A stretch of 64,000 bases of DNA from NCBI RefSeq assembly GCF_014648175.1, contig NZ_BMQP01000003.1:62001-126000 (forward strand), in the 5' to 3' direction. A model generated the notes under the pieces. That model ran no database searches and was not told the origin of the DNA. It saw nothing but the letters and a program-made list of their open reading frames with translations. This document shows positions 42,464 to 50,581 of this stretch, one piece after another. Source of the DNA: Planobispora rosea. GTDB lineage: Bacteria > Actinomycetota > Actinomycetes > Streptosporangiales > Streptosporangiaceae. The position numbers and the translations under genes are program-made. Every line of letters begins with the position of its first letter. Position 1 is the stretch's first letter.

Positions 42464-43291
42464 CTACACGCGGCTGCGGAAGGCGCGGATCGCCAGCGGC
42501 GCGAAGACCACGGCGAACCCGGCCGCCCAGAGCAGGGAGATCATCGTCGCCTCGGCGACGTCGCCGCCGATCAGCAGGCCGCGGATGGCGTCGGCCAGGT
42601 GGGTGACCGGGTTGATGTCGGACCAGGCCTCCAGCCATCCGGGGAAGGTCTGCGAGGGGACCAGCGCGCTGCTGGTGAAGGTCAGCGGCATCATCGTCGA
42701 GAAAGCGATCATCTGGACCTTCTCCGGGCTGGAGGCCTTCAGCCCGATCAGGACCGACATCCACGACATGGCCAGGGCCACCACCACCAGCAGCGCCAGG
42801 GCGCCCAGCAGGCCGAGCGGGCTGGTCTCCACCCGGAAGCCCAGGACCATGCCGAAGCCGACGAGCAGGGCGAAGGCCCACACCTGCTTGGCGGTGTCGG
42901 CGAGGATCCGCCCGGACAGCGGGGCGGTCCGGGCGATGGGCAGGCTCCGCAGGCGGTCGAAGACGCCCTTGGTGATGTCGGTGTTCAGCCCGATCGCGGT
43001 GGACAGGGTGTAGAACAGGGCGTTCTGCACCAGGAGTCCGGGCAGTGCGAACTGGAGATAGTCGCCCGTCGACCCGGAGATCGCGCCGCCGAACACGTAG
43101 GTGAACAGCAGCAGGAACATGATGGGCTGGATGCTCAGGTCGAGCAGCTCCCACGGGTTGTGCTTGATCTGCACCAGGCTCCGCCAGGCGAGCGTCATGG
43201 TCTGGCGCAGCGTGGCCAGCGGGCTGACGCGCCCGGCCGGGGTCGGCGTCGGAGTCGGCGCCGCGGTGGTCGTGGTGGTCACGGCGGTCAT
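42464..43291 (-). CDS. ABC-2 type permease, DrrB-like
   Basis: A 275-residue ABC exporter membrane subunit with six hydrophobic segments, after a Thr/Pro-rich tail-like N-terminus. QPIMFLLLFTYVFGGAI and the SALVPSQTFPGWLEAWSDINPVTHLADAIRGL segment are signatures of the daunorubicin-resistance DrrB group. The ATG at 43291 overlaps the stop of the ATPase gene (ATGA). The longer open frame upstream is read-through in a non-coding frame. Confidence 0.92.
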   Translation of the reverse strand: MTAVTTTTTAAPTPTPTPAGRVSPLATLRQTMTLAWRSLVQIKHNPWELLDLSIQPIMFLLLFTYVFGGAISGSTGDYLQFALPGLLVQNALFYTLSTAIGLNTDITKGVFDRLRSLPIARTAPLSGRILADTAKQVWAFALLVGFGMVLGFRVETSPLGLLGALALLVVVALAMSWMSVLIGLKASSPEKVQMIAFSTMMPLTFTSSALVPSQTFPGWLEAWSDINPVTHLADAIRGLLIGGDVAEATMISLLWAAGFAVVFAPLAIRAFRSRV

Positions 43292-44265
43292 GCGAAGACC
43301 TCCTTCTTCTCCCCGGCCTCGGCGACGGACTCTTCCTCGGCGCGGTGGCCGGTGATGGCGAGGAACACCTCGTCCAGGCTGGACTTGCGCAGCGCCAGCT
43401 CGGTCGCGACGACGCCGAGGTCGTCGAGCCTGCGGACGATGGCGGGCACGACCGCCGGATCGTGCACGGCCGCCGTGGCCCTGCCTCCGGCCAGGTCCGG
43501 CGTCTCGCCGATGACGTCGGCGACGACCTGCGCGACCAGGTCGAGGTCGGAGTCCTTGAGCGGCCGGACCTCCAGGACCTGCGCCCCGGTGGTGGCCTTC
43601 AGCTCGTCGGAGGTGCCGGAGGCGATCACCCTGCCGTGGTCGAAGACGAGGATGTCGTCGGCGAGCTGGTCGGCCTCCTCGAGGTACTGGGTGGTGAGCA
43701 GGACCGTCACCCCGTCGGCCATCAGGCCGCGCACGACGCTCCACAGCTCCGTGCGGCTGCGGGGGTCGAGGCCGGTGGTGGGCTCGTCGAGGAACAGCAC
43801 CTGGGGCCGTCCGACCAGGCTCGCGGCCAGATCCAGGCGGCGGCGCATGCCGCCCGAGTAGGTCTTGGTGGCCCGCGCCCCCGCGTCGGACAGGGAGAAC
43901 CGCTCCAGCAGCTCGGCCGCCCGCCGCCGGGACTCGGCGCGGGACATGCCGAGCAGGCGGCCGATCATCACGAGGTTCTCGACTCCCGTGAGCATCTCGT
44001 CCACCGCGGCGTACTGACCGGTGAGACCGATGAGCGAACGCACCTGGTGCGGGTCCTTCACCACGTCGAACCCGCCGACCGTGGCCCTGCCCCCGTCGGG
44101 CCGGAGCAGCGTCGCCAGGATCCGCACGGCGGTGGTCTTGCCCGCCCCGTTCGGCCCGAGAACGCCGAGCAACCGTCCCTGCGGCACGGCGAGGTCGACA
44201 CCGTCGAGCGCCCGTGTCTCTCCGTAGCGCTTGACCAGACCCTCTGCCTGGATGGCGTATTGCAT
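43288..44265 (-). CDS. ABC transporter ATP-binding protein, DrrA-like
   Basis: A 325-residue ATPase: Walker A GPNGAGKTT (near 40), signature YSGGMRRRLDLA, Walker B VLFLDEPT, and the extra C-terminal domain (about residues 220-325) typical of DrrA. With the permease it would export a drug-like compound, made here or met outside. GAAGGGA lies about 9 nt before the ATG at 44265. The promoter region shows repeated GCTGACA-type heptamers. Confidence 0.93.
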   Translation of the reverse strand: MQYAIQAEGLVKRYGETRALDGVDLAVPQGRLLGVLGPNGAGKTTAVRILATLLRPDGGRATVGGFDVVKDPHQVRSLIGLTGQYAAVDEMLTGVENLVMIGRLLGMSRAESRRRAAELLERFSLSDAGARATKTYSGGMRRRLDLAASLVGRPQVLFLDEPTTGLDPRSRTELWSVVRGLMADGVTVLLTTQYLEEADQLADDILVFDHGRVIASGTSDELKATTGAQVLEVRPLKDSDLDLVAQVVADVIGETPDLAGGRATAAVHDPAVVPAIVRRLDDLGVVATELALRKSSLDEVFLAITGHRAEEESVAEAGEKKEVFA

Positions 44266-44311
44266 GAGAAAAATCCCTTCGTCAGCTCGCTCTCCCAGAA
44301 TGGAGGGACCC

Positions 44312-44371
44312 ACTGACACTTTCCCGACCCGGCGCTGACGGGGAGCCGGAGGCGCTGACATATAGCTGACA
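44312..44371 (-). promoter_or_regulatory. Phased heptamer array in drrAB-like promoter (SARP-box candidate)
   Basis: Four copies of a heptamer read TGTCAGC, TGTCAGC, CGTCAGC and TGTCAGT on the minus strand at 44365-44371, 44354-44360, 44334-44340 and 44312-44318. Start-to-start distances are 11, 20 and 22 bp, close to multiples of one helical turn. SARP activators bind heptameric direct repeats at 11-bp steps, and a SARP gene lies next door. Confidence 0.55.
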
Positions 44372-44414
44372 CGGCCTGCCCGTCGGCCTGACCATGACCG
44401 TTTAGGCTGATGGT

Positions 44415-45014
44415 GTGAGCGACCAAAACCATGTGAACGGGGGCAGAGCGGACGGTCGGGGGATGGCCGGTCAGGCGAACGGCCCGGCCGCGCGTCCCGG
44501 TGACGTCCCGTTGCGCGACCCCGCGCATCCGGTGTCCCGCAAGGCCATCGCGCTGTGGCTGCTGGAGGGGATGTTCTGGACGGTCGTGCTGACCCTCGGC
44601 TCGTACGCCGTCTCCGGATGGATCGCCGGAGCCCGCTGGTCATGGCTGCCGGGCTGGGTGCCGGACAACATCGCGCTCCTGCCCTGGCTGGTCGGGATCG
44701 TCCTCGTCGGGCTGTCGGTCGCGGAGTCCTTCTGGCGCTACGCGACGCACCGCTGGGAGCTCACCCAGGACGTGGTCTACGCCCGCTCCGGATGGATCAG
44801 CAGGGACTGGGTGTTCGTCCCGGTCAGCCGGATCCAGACCGTGGACAAGGCGCAGGGATGGTTCGAGCGGATGCTGGGCCTGGCCACAGTGGAGATCCGT
44901 ACGGCCTCCCACGCGGGGTCGTCCACGATCAAAGGCCTCGACTACGGGGTGGCCGCCGAACTCGCCGACCGCCTCGCCCGGCGGGCCGAGGAACTGAGGG
45001 ACGACGCGACGTGA
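44415..45014 (+). CDS. bPH2 (YdbS-like) membrane protein
   Basis: A 199-residue protein with a polar N-terminus, two membrane segments (about 45-66 and 86-103) and a bacterial PH domain 2 (RWELTQDVVYARSGWISRDWVFVPVSRIQTVDKAQGWFERMLGLATVEI). Partner of the larger bPH2 protein that follows with GTGA overlap, as for ydbS-ydbT in Bacillus, which affect antimicrobial-peptide tolerance. GTG 44415 stands 6 nt after TAGGCT, suggesting a leaderless mRNA. Confidence 0.88.
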   Translation: MSDQNHVNGGRADGRGMAGQANGPAARPGDVPLRDPAHPVSRKAIALWLLEGMFWTVVLTLGSYAVSGWIAGARWSWLPGWVPDNIALLPWLVGIVLVGLSVAESFWRYATHRWELTQDVVYARSGWISRDWVFVPVSRIQTVDKAQGWFERMLGLATVEIRTASHAGSSTIKGLDYGVAAELADRLARRAEELRDDAT

Positions 45015-46780
45015 GCGACGAGCGCGGCCCGGCCCCGTCCGGCCATGAGGCGCCCGATCCCCGGGGGCCTGTTCCACCGGTGTCCGGTCCCCGGGGGCCT
45101 GTTCCACCGGTGTCCGGTCCGCCCGTACCCGCCCCTCAGGTGTACGGCCCGCCGCCCGCCCCGCCGGCGACCCCGGCGGTGCCGGCGGTGCCGGTGGCCC
45201 CGGTCACCCCGCCGTTGCGGCTCAGCCCCAAGGTGCTGCTGACCGACCCGATCCGGATGCTGCCCTCGCTCATCCTGCCGCTGGCCGGAGTGCTGTTCAT
45301 CGGCGGGTTCTCACCCGGATCGTTCCTATGGGCGGCGTTCGGCATCGCCGGCTCGGTCATCTACTCCGCCATCCGCTGGGCGACCTTCACCTACCAGGTC
45401 GTCGGCGACCGGCTGGAGCTCACCAGGGCCTTGATCAGCCGGTCGGTGCGGACGATCCCGCTGGAACGGATCCGCGGGGTCGACGTCAGCACTCCGCCGT
45501 TGCACCGGTTGCTCGACATCGCCGTACTCCGGATCGACACAGGTGCGGGCGGTAACGACAAGCAGGAGGGGGAGCTCGACGGGGTGACCGCCGCCGAGGC
45601 GGAACGGCTCAAAGCCGTGCTGCTCTGGCATGCCCGAGCCCGCGCGGGTGTGCCGGCGGGCAGCGGCCCGGGTGCCGCTGGAGCGGCGGGCACGGTGCGG
45701 GGCGCCGCGGAGGCCGGGACAGCGCCGGGCGCGGGGGAGCCCGCGGTCACCCATTACGGGACTCGGGGAGCGGGGACGCCTGCTCCCGACCGGGTGTTCA
45801 TCTCGGTGCCGCGCAGGTGGCTCGTCTACGGACCCCTGTCAGGGGCGTACCTGCTGACGCCCTTCGCACTGGTGGCCGGTGCCGTCGGCGCGGCGTTCCA
45901 GTGGGGTGGCGAGCTCGGCCTCGGCGAGCGGATCCTGTGGAGCGCGGGGGAGTGGTTGTGGGATCACCCCCTGCTGCTGGCCGCGGCCTTCGCGCTGCTC
46001 CTGCTCGCCATGCCGGTCATCGGCGTGGTCATGTACGCCGTGTTCAACTGGGACTTCACCCTCCGGTCCCGGGAGGGGTACCTCGTCGCGGAGCGGGGGC
46101 TCCTCACCCGCAGGAGCGTGTCGCTGGAGCGGCGCAGGGTGCGCGGGTTCGAACTGGTCGAGGGGCTGGTCGAGCGCAGAGCGGGAATGGCCAGGACCTG
46201 GGCGATAGTGACCGGTCTGGGGGACTCGCAGACCCGCGGCCAGTTGCTGCCCGTCGTGCCGCTCCCGGCGGCACTGGAGGTGGCGGGGGAGGCCGTCGGC
46301 CGGATCGCGGCCGATCTGCGGCGCCACCCGGCGGCGGCGCGCAGGCGCAGGCTCTTCCGGGCGATCTCCCCGTGGCTGGTGGCCGCCGCGGGCGGGCTGG
46401 TGGCCGCAGTGACCGAAGGGTCCGGGTTCTGGTGGGCGCTCGTGGCGGCGGCCCTGCTCCTGGCGGCGCTGGGCGTCCCGCTCGGTCTCGACCGCTACCG
46501 CTCGCTCGGGCATGCCTACGACGGTTCCCGCCTGTCGGTCAGGTCGGGGTCGCTGCGCCGTTCCCAGGCCGTGGTGGAGCGGCGTGCCGTTGTGGGCTGG
46601 ACACTCAGCCAGACCTGGTTCCAGCGCAGGGCCGGGTTGCTGACCGTGACCGCCGGGGTGGGCGCGGGGACCGGAGGTTACGCCGCCGTGGACGTCGGCG
46701 CGGCGGCCGGAGTCGACTTCGTCGCAGAGGTCACCCCCGACTGGCTCGCCCCGTTCGTCGACGGGGGAACCCCCGCCTAG
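45011..46780 (+). CDS. Multi-domain bPH2 (YdbT-like) membrane protein
   Basis: A 589-residue protein with a Pro-rich N-terminus containing a duplicated decapeptide, then three repeats of two membrane segments plus a bacterial PH domain 2 (first near residues 135-200, second near 330-430, third near 490-580). This is the YdbT architecture. The GTG at 45011 overlaps the previous stop codon, so the pair is co-translated; an open frame extending upstream runs through the first gene in another frame and is not used. Confidence 0.88.
   Translation: MSDERGPAPSGHEAPDPRGPVPPVSGPRGPVPPVSGPPVPAPQVYGPPPAPPATPAVPAVPVAPVTPPLRLSPKVLLTDPIRMLPSLILPLAGVLFIGGFSPGSFLWAAFGIAGSVIYSAIRWATFTYQVVGDRLELTRALISRSVRTIPLERIRGVDVSTPPLHRLLDIAVLRIDTGAGGNDKQEGELDGVTAAEAERLKAVLLWHARARAGVPAGSGPGAAGAAGTVRGAAEAGTAPGAGEPAVTHYGTRGAGTPAPDRVFISVPRRWLVYGPLSGAYLLTPFALVAGAVGAAFQWGGELGLGERILWSAGEWLWDHPLLLAAAFALLLLAMPVIGVVMYAVFNWDFTLRSREGYLVAERGLLTRRSVSLERRRVRGFELVEGLVERRAGMARTWAIVTGLGDSQTRGQLLPVVPLPAALEVAGEAVGRIAADLRRHPAAARRRRLFRAISPWLVAAAGGLVAAVTEGSGFWWALVAAALLLAALGVPLGLDRYRSLGHAYDGSRLSVRSGSLRRSQAVVERRAVVGWTLSQTWFQRRAGLLTVTAGVGAGTGGYAAVDVGAAAGVDFVAEVTPDWLAPFVDGGTPA
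45061..45120 (+). repeat. Perfect 30-bp tandem duplication
   Basis: The 30-bp unit 45061-45090 is repeated exactly at 45091-45120 in frame, coding RGPVPPVSGP twice in the Pro-rich N-terminus of the bPH2 protein. Identity indicates a recent event. Confidence 0.9.
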
Positions 46781-46929
46781 GAAGCCGGGAAGTGACGTGG
46801 GGTCGTCCCCATGGGGGTATCCGGCGACGCGACCCGGACGCCCGCCGGTAACCGCTCCATGAGATCGACCAGGCCGGTCGGCGAGCCTCGGATCCGAACC
46901 GGTCCGCCCGAGCCCCGAAACGGAGAGGG

Positions 46930-48864
46930 TCAGTCCGGGCGGCGGGCGCCGAACATGATCTCGTCCCAGGTCGGGACGGACGCGCGCCGGCCCCGGGACT
47001 TCCGTGCCGGGCGCGTGGGAGCGGGCTTGGGCACCGGCGCGGCCGGAGGCGGGGGCGGCTCGGGAGCCTGTTCCGCCGCGGGTACGGGGGCCTTGGCCGG
47101 GGGAGCCTGTTCCGCCGCGGGCATGGAGGGCTCAGCCGGGGGAGCCTGTTCCGCCGCGGGTACGGGGGCCTTGGCCGGGGGAGCCTGTTCCGCCGCGGGT
47201 ACGGAGGGCTCAGCCGGGGGAGTCTCCTCCGCCGCGGGCGCGGGAGCCTGCGGACGCCGTTCCACCGGCGGGTCGCCCGCCTCGGTCTCCCTGACGGCCG
47301 TCGCGGTGTCCTTCACCGTCTCCGGATCCGTGGAGATCCCTGCGCCGTCCCGCGGGCCCGCGACGGAGACCGGCGCGTCCTCCCGCGTCTGGTCGCCGGC
47401 GGTCTCGGCCCCGTCCACCCGTGGTTCCGCGCTGGCCGCTCCCTCCTCCTCCTGCCGGGCGGGTCCGGCCTGCGGGTCCTCGGCCCGCAGGTCCGGGCCG
47501 GAATGAGCGGCGGTCACGACGACGGCGGCCTCGGCGGCCTCGGCGGGCTTCCCGGCGGCCCGTATCGCCTCCGCGGCCGCACCGGCGGAGGCCGGTTCCG
47601 CGGAGACACCGGCGGCCGGGGCGTTCTCCCGGACCGCCGGAGCAGCCGGGGCCTCCGGGCTCTCCGGGACCCCGGGAGCGTCCTCGGACCGGGAGCCCCC
47701 GGGTCCGGAAGGCGTGATCACGGTGGGACTGAACTCCACGGGCTCCACGGGCTCCACGGGATCCGTGAGTTCCGCGGGTCCGCTGAGGTCTGCCGGCGCC
47801 GCGGGCTTTGCGACGTCCGGGGACTCGGTGAAGTCCGCGGGCGCCTCGAACTCCCTGGATTCCGCGGAGCTCGCGGTGCTCGGAGCCCGGAGCGCTCCGG
47901 CGCCCCGGGTGGCCTCCGGAAGCCCCGGGCCCGGAGCGCGCAGCGGCGGCACCGCCGGGATGGCGGGCGGCTCGAAACCCTCCGGGAGCGGGGGCATCGG
48001 CGGACGCTCATAGGCAACCGGACGCTCGGCGGCCGCAGCGGGAGCCTCGGGCTGGAAGTACGGGGCGGACGACGGCTCCGGCTGCGCGTAGGCGGGCCGG
48101 GACGGGGTGGCCGGCTCCTGCCGTACGGCCGCGGGCTCCTGCCGTACGGCCGGGGGCTCCTGCCGCACCACCGCGGGGAAGGACACCGGCGGCTGGTTCA
48201 GCGGTTCCGATCCCAGCGGCGGCACCGGGGCGAGCTTGGCCGCGCGCGGAACGAACGGCGTGACCTTGGTGTCCTCGGCGGGATCGACGTATTCGCTCGC
48301 GGACAGGCGCATGGCCTCGTCGTCGTGCGGGGTGATGTGGCGGCGGCGCGGATCGAAGAGCCATTCGGCGCTGCGCGTGTGACCGTTCCATACGAAACCG
48401 AGCTTGATCCGCCACAGGTTGTCGTCCCGCTTGGCGGAGTCCCAGTCGATCTCGTCGGCGGGCACGCCGCGCCGGGTCAGCCGCTCGGCGACGAGGTCAC
48501 CGAGAGTGGGCCCGGCCGCGGAGTCGCCGGGCAGCCGCACGGTGCAACGTTGTGCCTGCTGCGCCACGTACTCCCGCTCCTGGAGCACGGGACCCTCGAA
48601 CCACCGTACGCGCTCGACCGGGATGCCCGCCGTCGCGGCGATCTCCTCGGCTGTCTCGCCGGCACGGATCCGAGCCTGGATCTCCTTGGGGCGCAACGGA
48701 CTCTCCACTTCGATCTCGTACTGGCCGAGACGGGAGAAGTTGCCGCGGACGGCAGCGCGGAGCCGGTCGTCGACGGGCAGCGTGAACCGGGTCCCCCTGC
48801 CGGCTGTCGCCAGCACGAGATAGGTCCCGTCCTCACTCACCGCGACGAGTCGGAGCTCCTGCAT
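46930..48864 (-). CDS. sepH: Septation protein SepH (DUF3071)
   Basis: A 644-residue protein of actinobacterial cell division. Residues 1-170 are the DUF3071 domain with a helix-turn-helix (AGETAEEIAATAGIPVERVRW), known in Streptomyces SepH to stimulate FtsZ assembly. The long middle is disordered, Pro/Ala/Glu-rich and partly built from tandem repeats. The C-terminus RGRRASVPTWDEIMFG is the family's conserved end motif. GAAGGGA precedes the ATG at 48864. The gene is monocistronic, with a CRP-like palindrome 127 bp upstream. Confidence 0.93.
   Translation of the reverse strand: MQELRLVAVSEDGTYLVLATAGRGTRFTLPVDDRLRAAVRGNFSRLGQYEIEVESPLRPKEIQARIRAGETAEEIAATAGIPVERVRWFEGPVLQEREYVAQQAQRCTVRLPGDSAAGPTLGDLVAERLTRRGVPADEIDWDSAKRDDNLWRIKLGFVWNGHTRSAEWLFDPRRRHITPHDDEAMRLSASEYVDPAEDTKVTPFVPRAAKLAPVPPLGSEPLNQPPVSFPAVVRQEPPAVRQEPAAVRQEPATPSRPAYAQPEPSSAPYFQPEAPAAAAERPVAYERPPMPPLPEGFEPPAIPAVPPLRAPGPGLPEATRGAGALRAPSTASSAESREFEAPADFTESPDVAKPAAPADLSGPAELTDPVEPVEPVEFSPTVITPSGPGGSRSEDAPGVPESPEAPAAPAVRENAPAAGVSAEPASAGAAAEAIRAAGKPAEAAEAAVVVTAAHSGPDLRAEDPQAGPARQEEEGAASAEPRVDGAETAGDQTREDAPVSVAGPRDGAGISTDPETVKDTATAVRETEAGDPPVERRPQAPAPAAEETPPAEPSVPAAEQAPPAKAPVPAAEQAPPAEPSMPAAEQAPPAKAPVPAAEQAPEPPPPPAAPVPKPAPTRPARKSRGRRASVPTWDEIMFGARRPD
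47062..47217 (-). repeat. 39-bp tandem repeat (four units) in sepH
   Basis: Four contiguous 39-bp units (47062-47100, 47101-47139, 47140-47178, 47179-47217) code a 13-residue motif containing PAAEQAPPA. Units alternate in two versions, A-B-A-B, so the present array looks like duplication of a two-unit block. Confidence 0.9.
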
Positions 48865-49267
48865 GCGAGTCCCTTCGTCGTCGTGCTCATTCTTCCCCCG
48901 GACCCTTGAGTCTCTCGCGTGTGCCGGTTGCCTGCCAGCACCGTACCCGGCATGTCCGAACATCGCCTTCCTGGAAGGGGCCAGCGGCGATGTGACGCCG
49001 GTCACATTTGCTACGTTCGTCCTTTATTGGGCATCGGGGCGGAGTGGTAGGTCCGAGGTCCTCGACGGATTCTCCCGAATAACCTATCCCGACGCTGTGA
49101 ACTTGGGTGAAGAGCCGGGAAGCGGTGCGGCCGGCCGGTGGGGAAGGTCAACTCCGGAGACTCCTCGGGGTGCGGGGGTTCTGTGAGTGTGCCCGTCCCG
49201 GAGGCCGCCGGAACCCCGGAACGCGCTGGAAACCCGGAATACTCCGGCGCGCCGCCCGGTCGTCGGC
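48865..49267. other. Intergenic region upstream of sepH with CRP-like site
   Basis: No gene is seen in these 403 bp. At 48991-49006 TGTGACGCCGGTCACA is a perfect palindrome matching TGTGA-N6-TCACA, the consensus of cAMP receptor proteins, which actinobacterial Crp also recognises. It lies 127-142 bp before the sepH ATG. An AT-richer stretch at 49010-49095 and GGAAACCCGGAATACTCC-like repeats near 49211-49250 complete the region. Confidence 0.6.
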
Positions 49268-50572
49268 TCACGTGCCCAGGACGGTGTCCAGGTAGTCGTT
49301 GGCGAAGCGGCGGTCCGGATCCAGCCGGTCGCGCAGGGCCCGGAAGTCGGCGAACCGGGGGTAGACCCCGGCCAGGTAGGCGGCGTCGCGGGTGTGCAGC
49401 TTCCCCCAGTGCGGGCGTCCCCCGAGCCGCGTCATGATCTCCTCGACGCCCTCGAAGTAGGCCGGGTTGGGGGTGGGCCGGTAGATGTGGCAGGCGATGT
49501 AGGCCGTGTCGCGGCCGTAGGCCGTCGACAGCCAGGCGTCGCTGGGCGGGGTGACCCGCACCTCGACCGGGAAGGTGATCTTCCAGTCGCTCCGCTCGAC
49601 GAGGTCGCGGGTCTCGCGCAGGGCCCGGCCGAGGTGCTCGCGCGGGACGGCGTACTCCATCTCCAGGAACCGCACCTCCCGCACGCTCGTGAAGATCTTG
49701 TAGGACGTGTCGGTGCAGGTGGACGCCGACAGGGCCGCCGCGGAGACCGCGTTCAGCCGGGGGATCGCACCCGGGAACCGGGCGCCGATCCCGCACAGCG
49801 CGCCGAACAGGGTGTTCTCCAGGAAGACGTTGTCCAGCCAGTGCTTGAACGCGCCCGGCGGGTTCGCCGGCCCGGGGCTGCGGTTGTTCCGCTTGGTCAG
49901 GCAGGTGTCGGTGTGCGGCAGCCAGAAGAAGTCCAGGTGCTCGTTCTCCGCGGTGATCGCGTCGAGCGAGCCGAGGATCTCGCTCAGCCTCATCGGCCGC
50001 CGGGTGCTGCGCAGCAGGAACGACGGTTCCACCCGGAAGGTCACCGCGGTCAGTACGCCGAGCGCGCCCAGGCCCACCCGTGCCGCGTCGAACAGGTCGC
50101 GGTCCGCGCCCTCGCCGTCCGCGCGGACCGTGACGATCTCACCGTCGGCCAGCACCATCTCCAGCGCGAGCACCTGGTCGGCCAGGCCGCCGACGTCCCG
50201 GCCGGTGCCGTGGGTGCCGGTCTGGATGGCCCCGGCCAGCGTCTGGGCGGTGATGTCGCCCATGTTCGCCAGGGCCAGGCCCATCCGGTGGAGCTCCTCG
50301 TTGAGCGCGCGCAGCGGCGTGCCCGCCGCCGCCTTCACCCAGCCCTCGCCGGTCTCCAGGATCCCGGTCAGCCCTTCCGGCCGCAGCAGCAGGCCGTCGG
50401 TGAGCGCCACCCCGGTGAACGAGTGACCGGTGCCCGCCATGCGCACCCGGCGTCCGGACGCCGCGGCGTCCCGTACGGCGCGCACCACCTCCGCCGCCGA
50501 GGACGGGGTGCGGATCTCGGCGGGCACGGCGGACTGGTTGCCCGCCCAGTTACGGAACTCGCGCATAAACAT
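49268..50572 (-). CDS. FAD-linked sugar-1,4-lactone oxidase
   Basis: A 434-residue oxidase of the vanillyl-alcohol-oxidase superfamily, D-arabinono/L-gulono-1,4-lactone oxidase group. The N-terminal FAD domain has RMAGTGHSF, with the His that usually carries covalent FAD, and GAIQTGTHGTG; the C-terminal ALO domain ends with HWGKLHTRD and RFANDYLD. It follows an MFS transporter gene by 9 bp on the same strand. Start ATG 50572 or 50566. Likely oxidises an aldonolactone or polyol. Confidence 0.9.
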   Translation of the reverse strand: MFMREFRNWAGNQSAVPAEIRTPSSAAEVVRAVRDAAASGRRVRMAGTGHSFTGVALTDGLLLRPEGLTGILETGEGWVKAAAGTPLRALNEELHRMGLALANMGDITAQTLAGAIQTGTHGTGRDVGGLADQVLALEMVLADGEIVTVRADGEGADRDLFDAARVGLGALGVLTAVTFRVEPSFLLRSTRRPMRLSEILGSLDAITAENEHLDFFWLPHTDTCLTKRNNRSPGPANPPGAFKHWLDNVFLENTLFGALCGIGARFPGAIPRLNAVSAAALSASTCTDTSYKIFTSVREVRFLEMEYAVPREHLGRALRETRDLVERSDWKITFPVEVRVTPPSDAWLSTAYGRDTAYIACHIYRPTPNPAYFEGVEEIMTRLGGRPHWGKLHTRDAAYLAGVYPRFADFRALRDRLDPDRRFANDYLDTVLGT

Positions 50573-50581
50573 GAAAGATAC

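Noticed and set aside
43292..43744. N-terminal extension of the ABC permease frame
   Set aside because: It lies in the alternate frame of the ATPase gene; the ATGA overlap at 43288-43291 gives the natural start.
38871..46780. SARP plus exporter as the edge of a biosynthetic gene cluster
   Set aside because: No polyketide, peptide or terpene biosynthetic genes lie in the flanks; only the regulator-exporter pair is supported.
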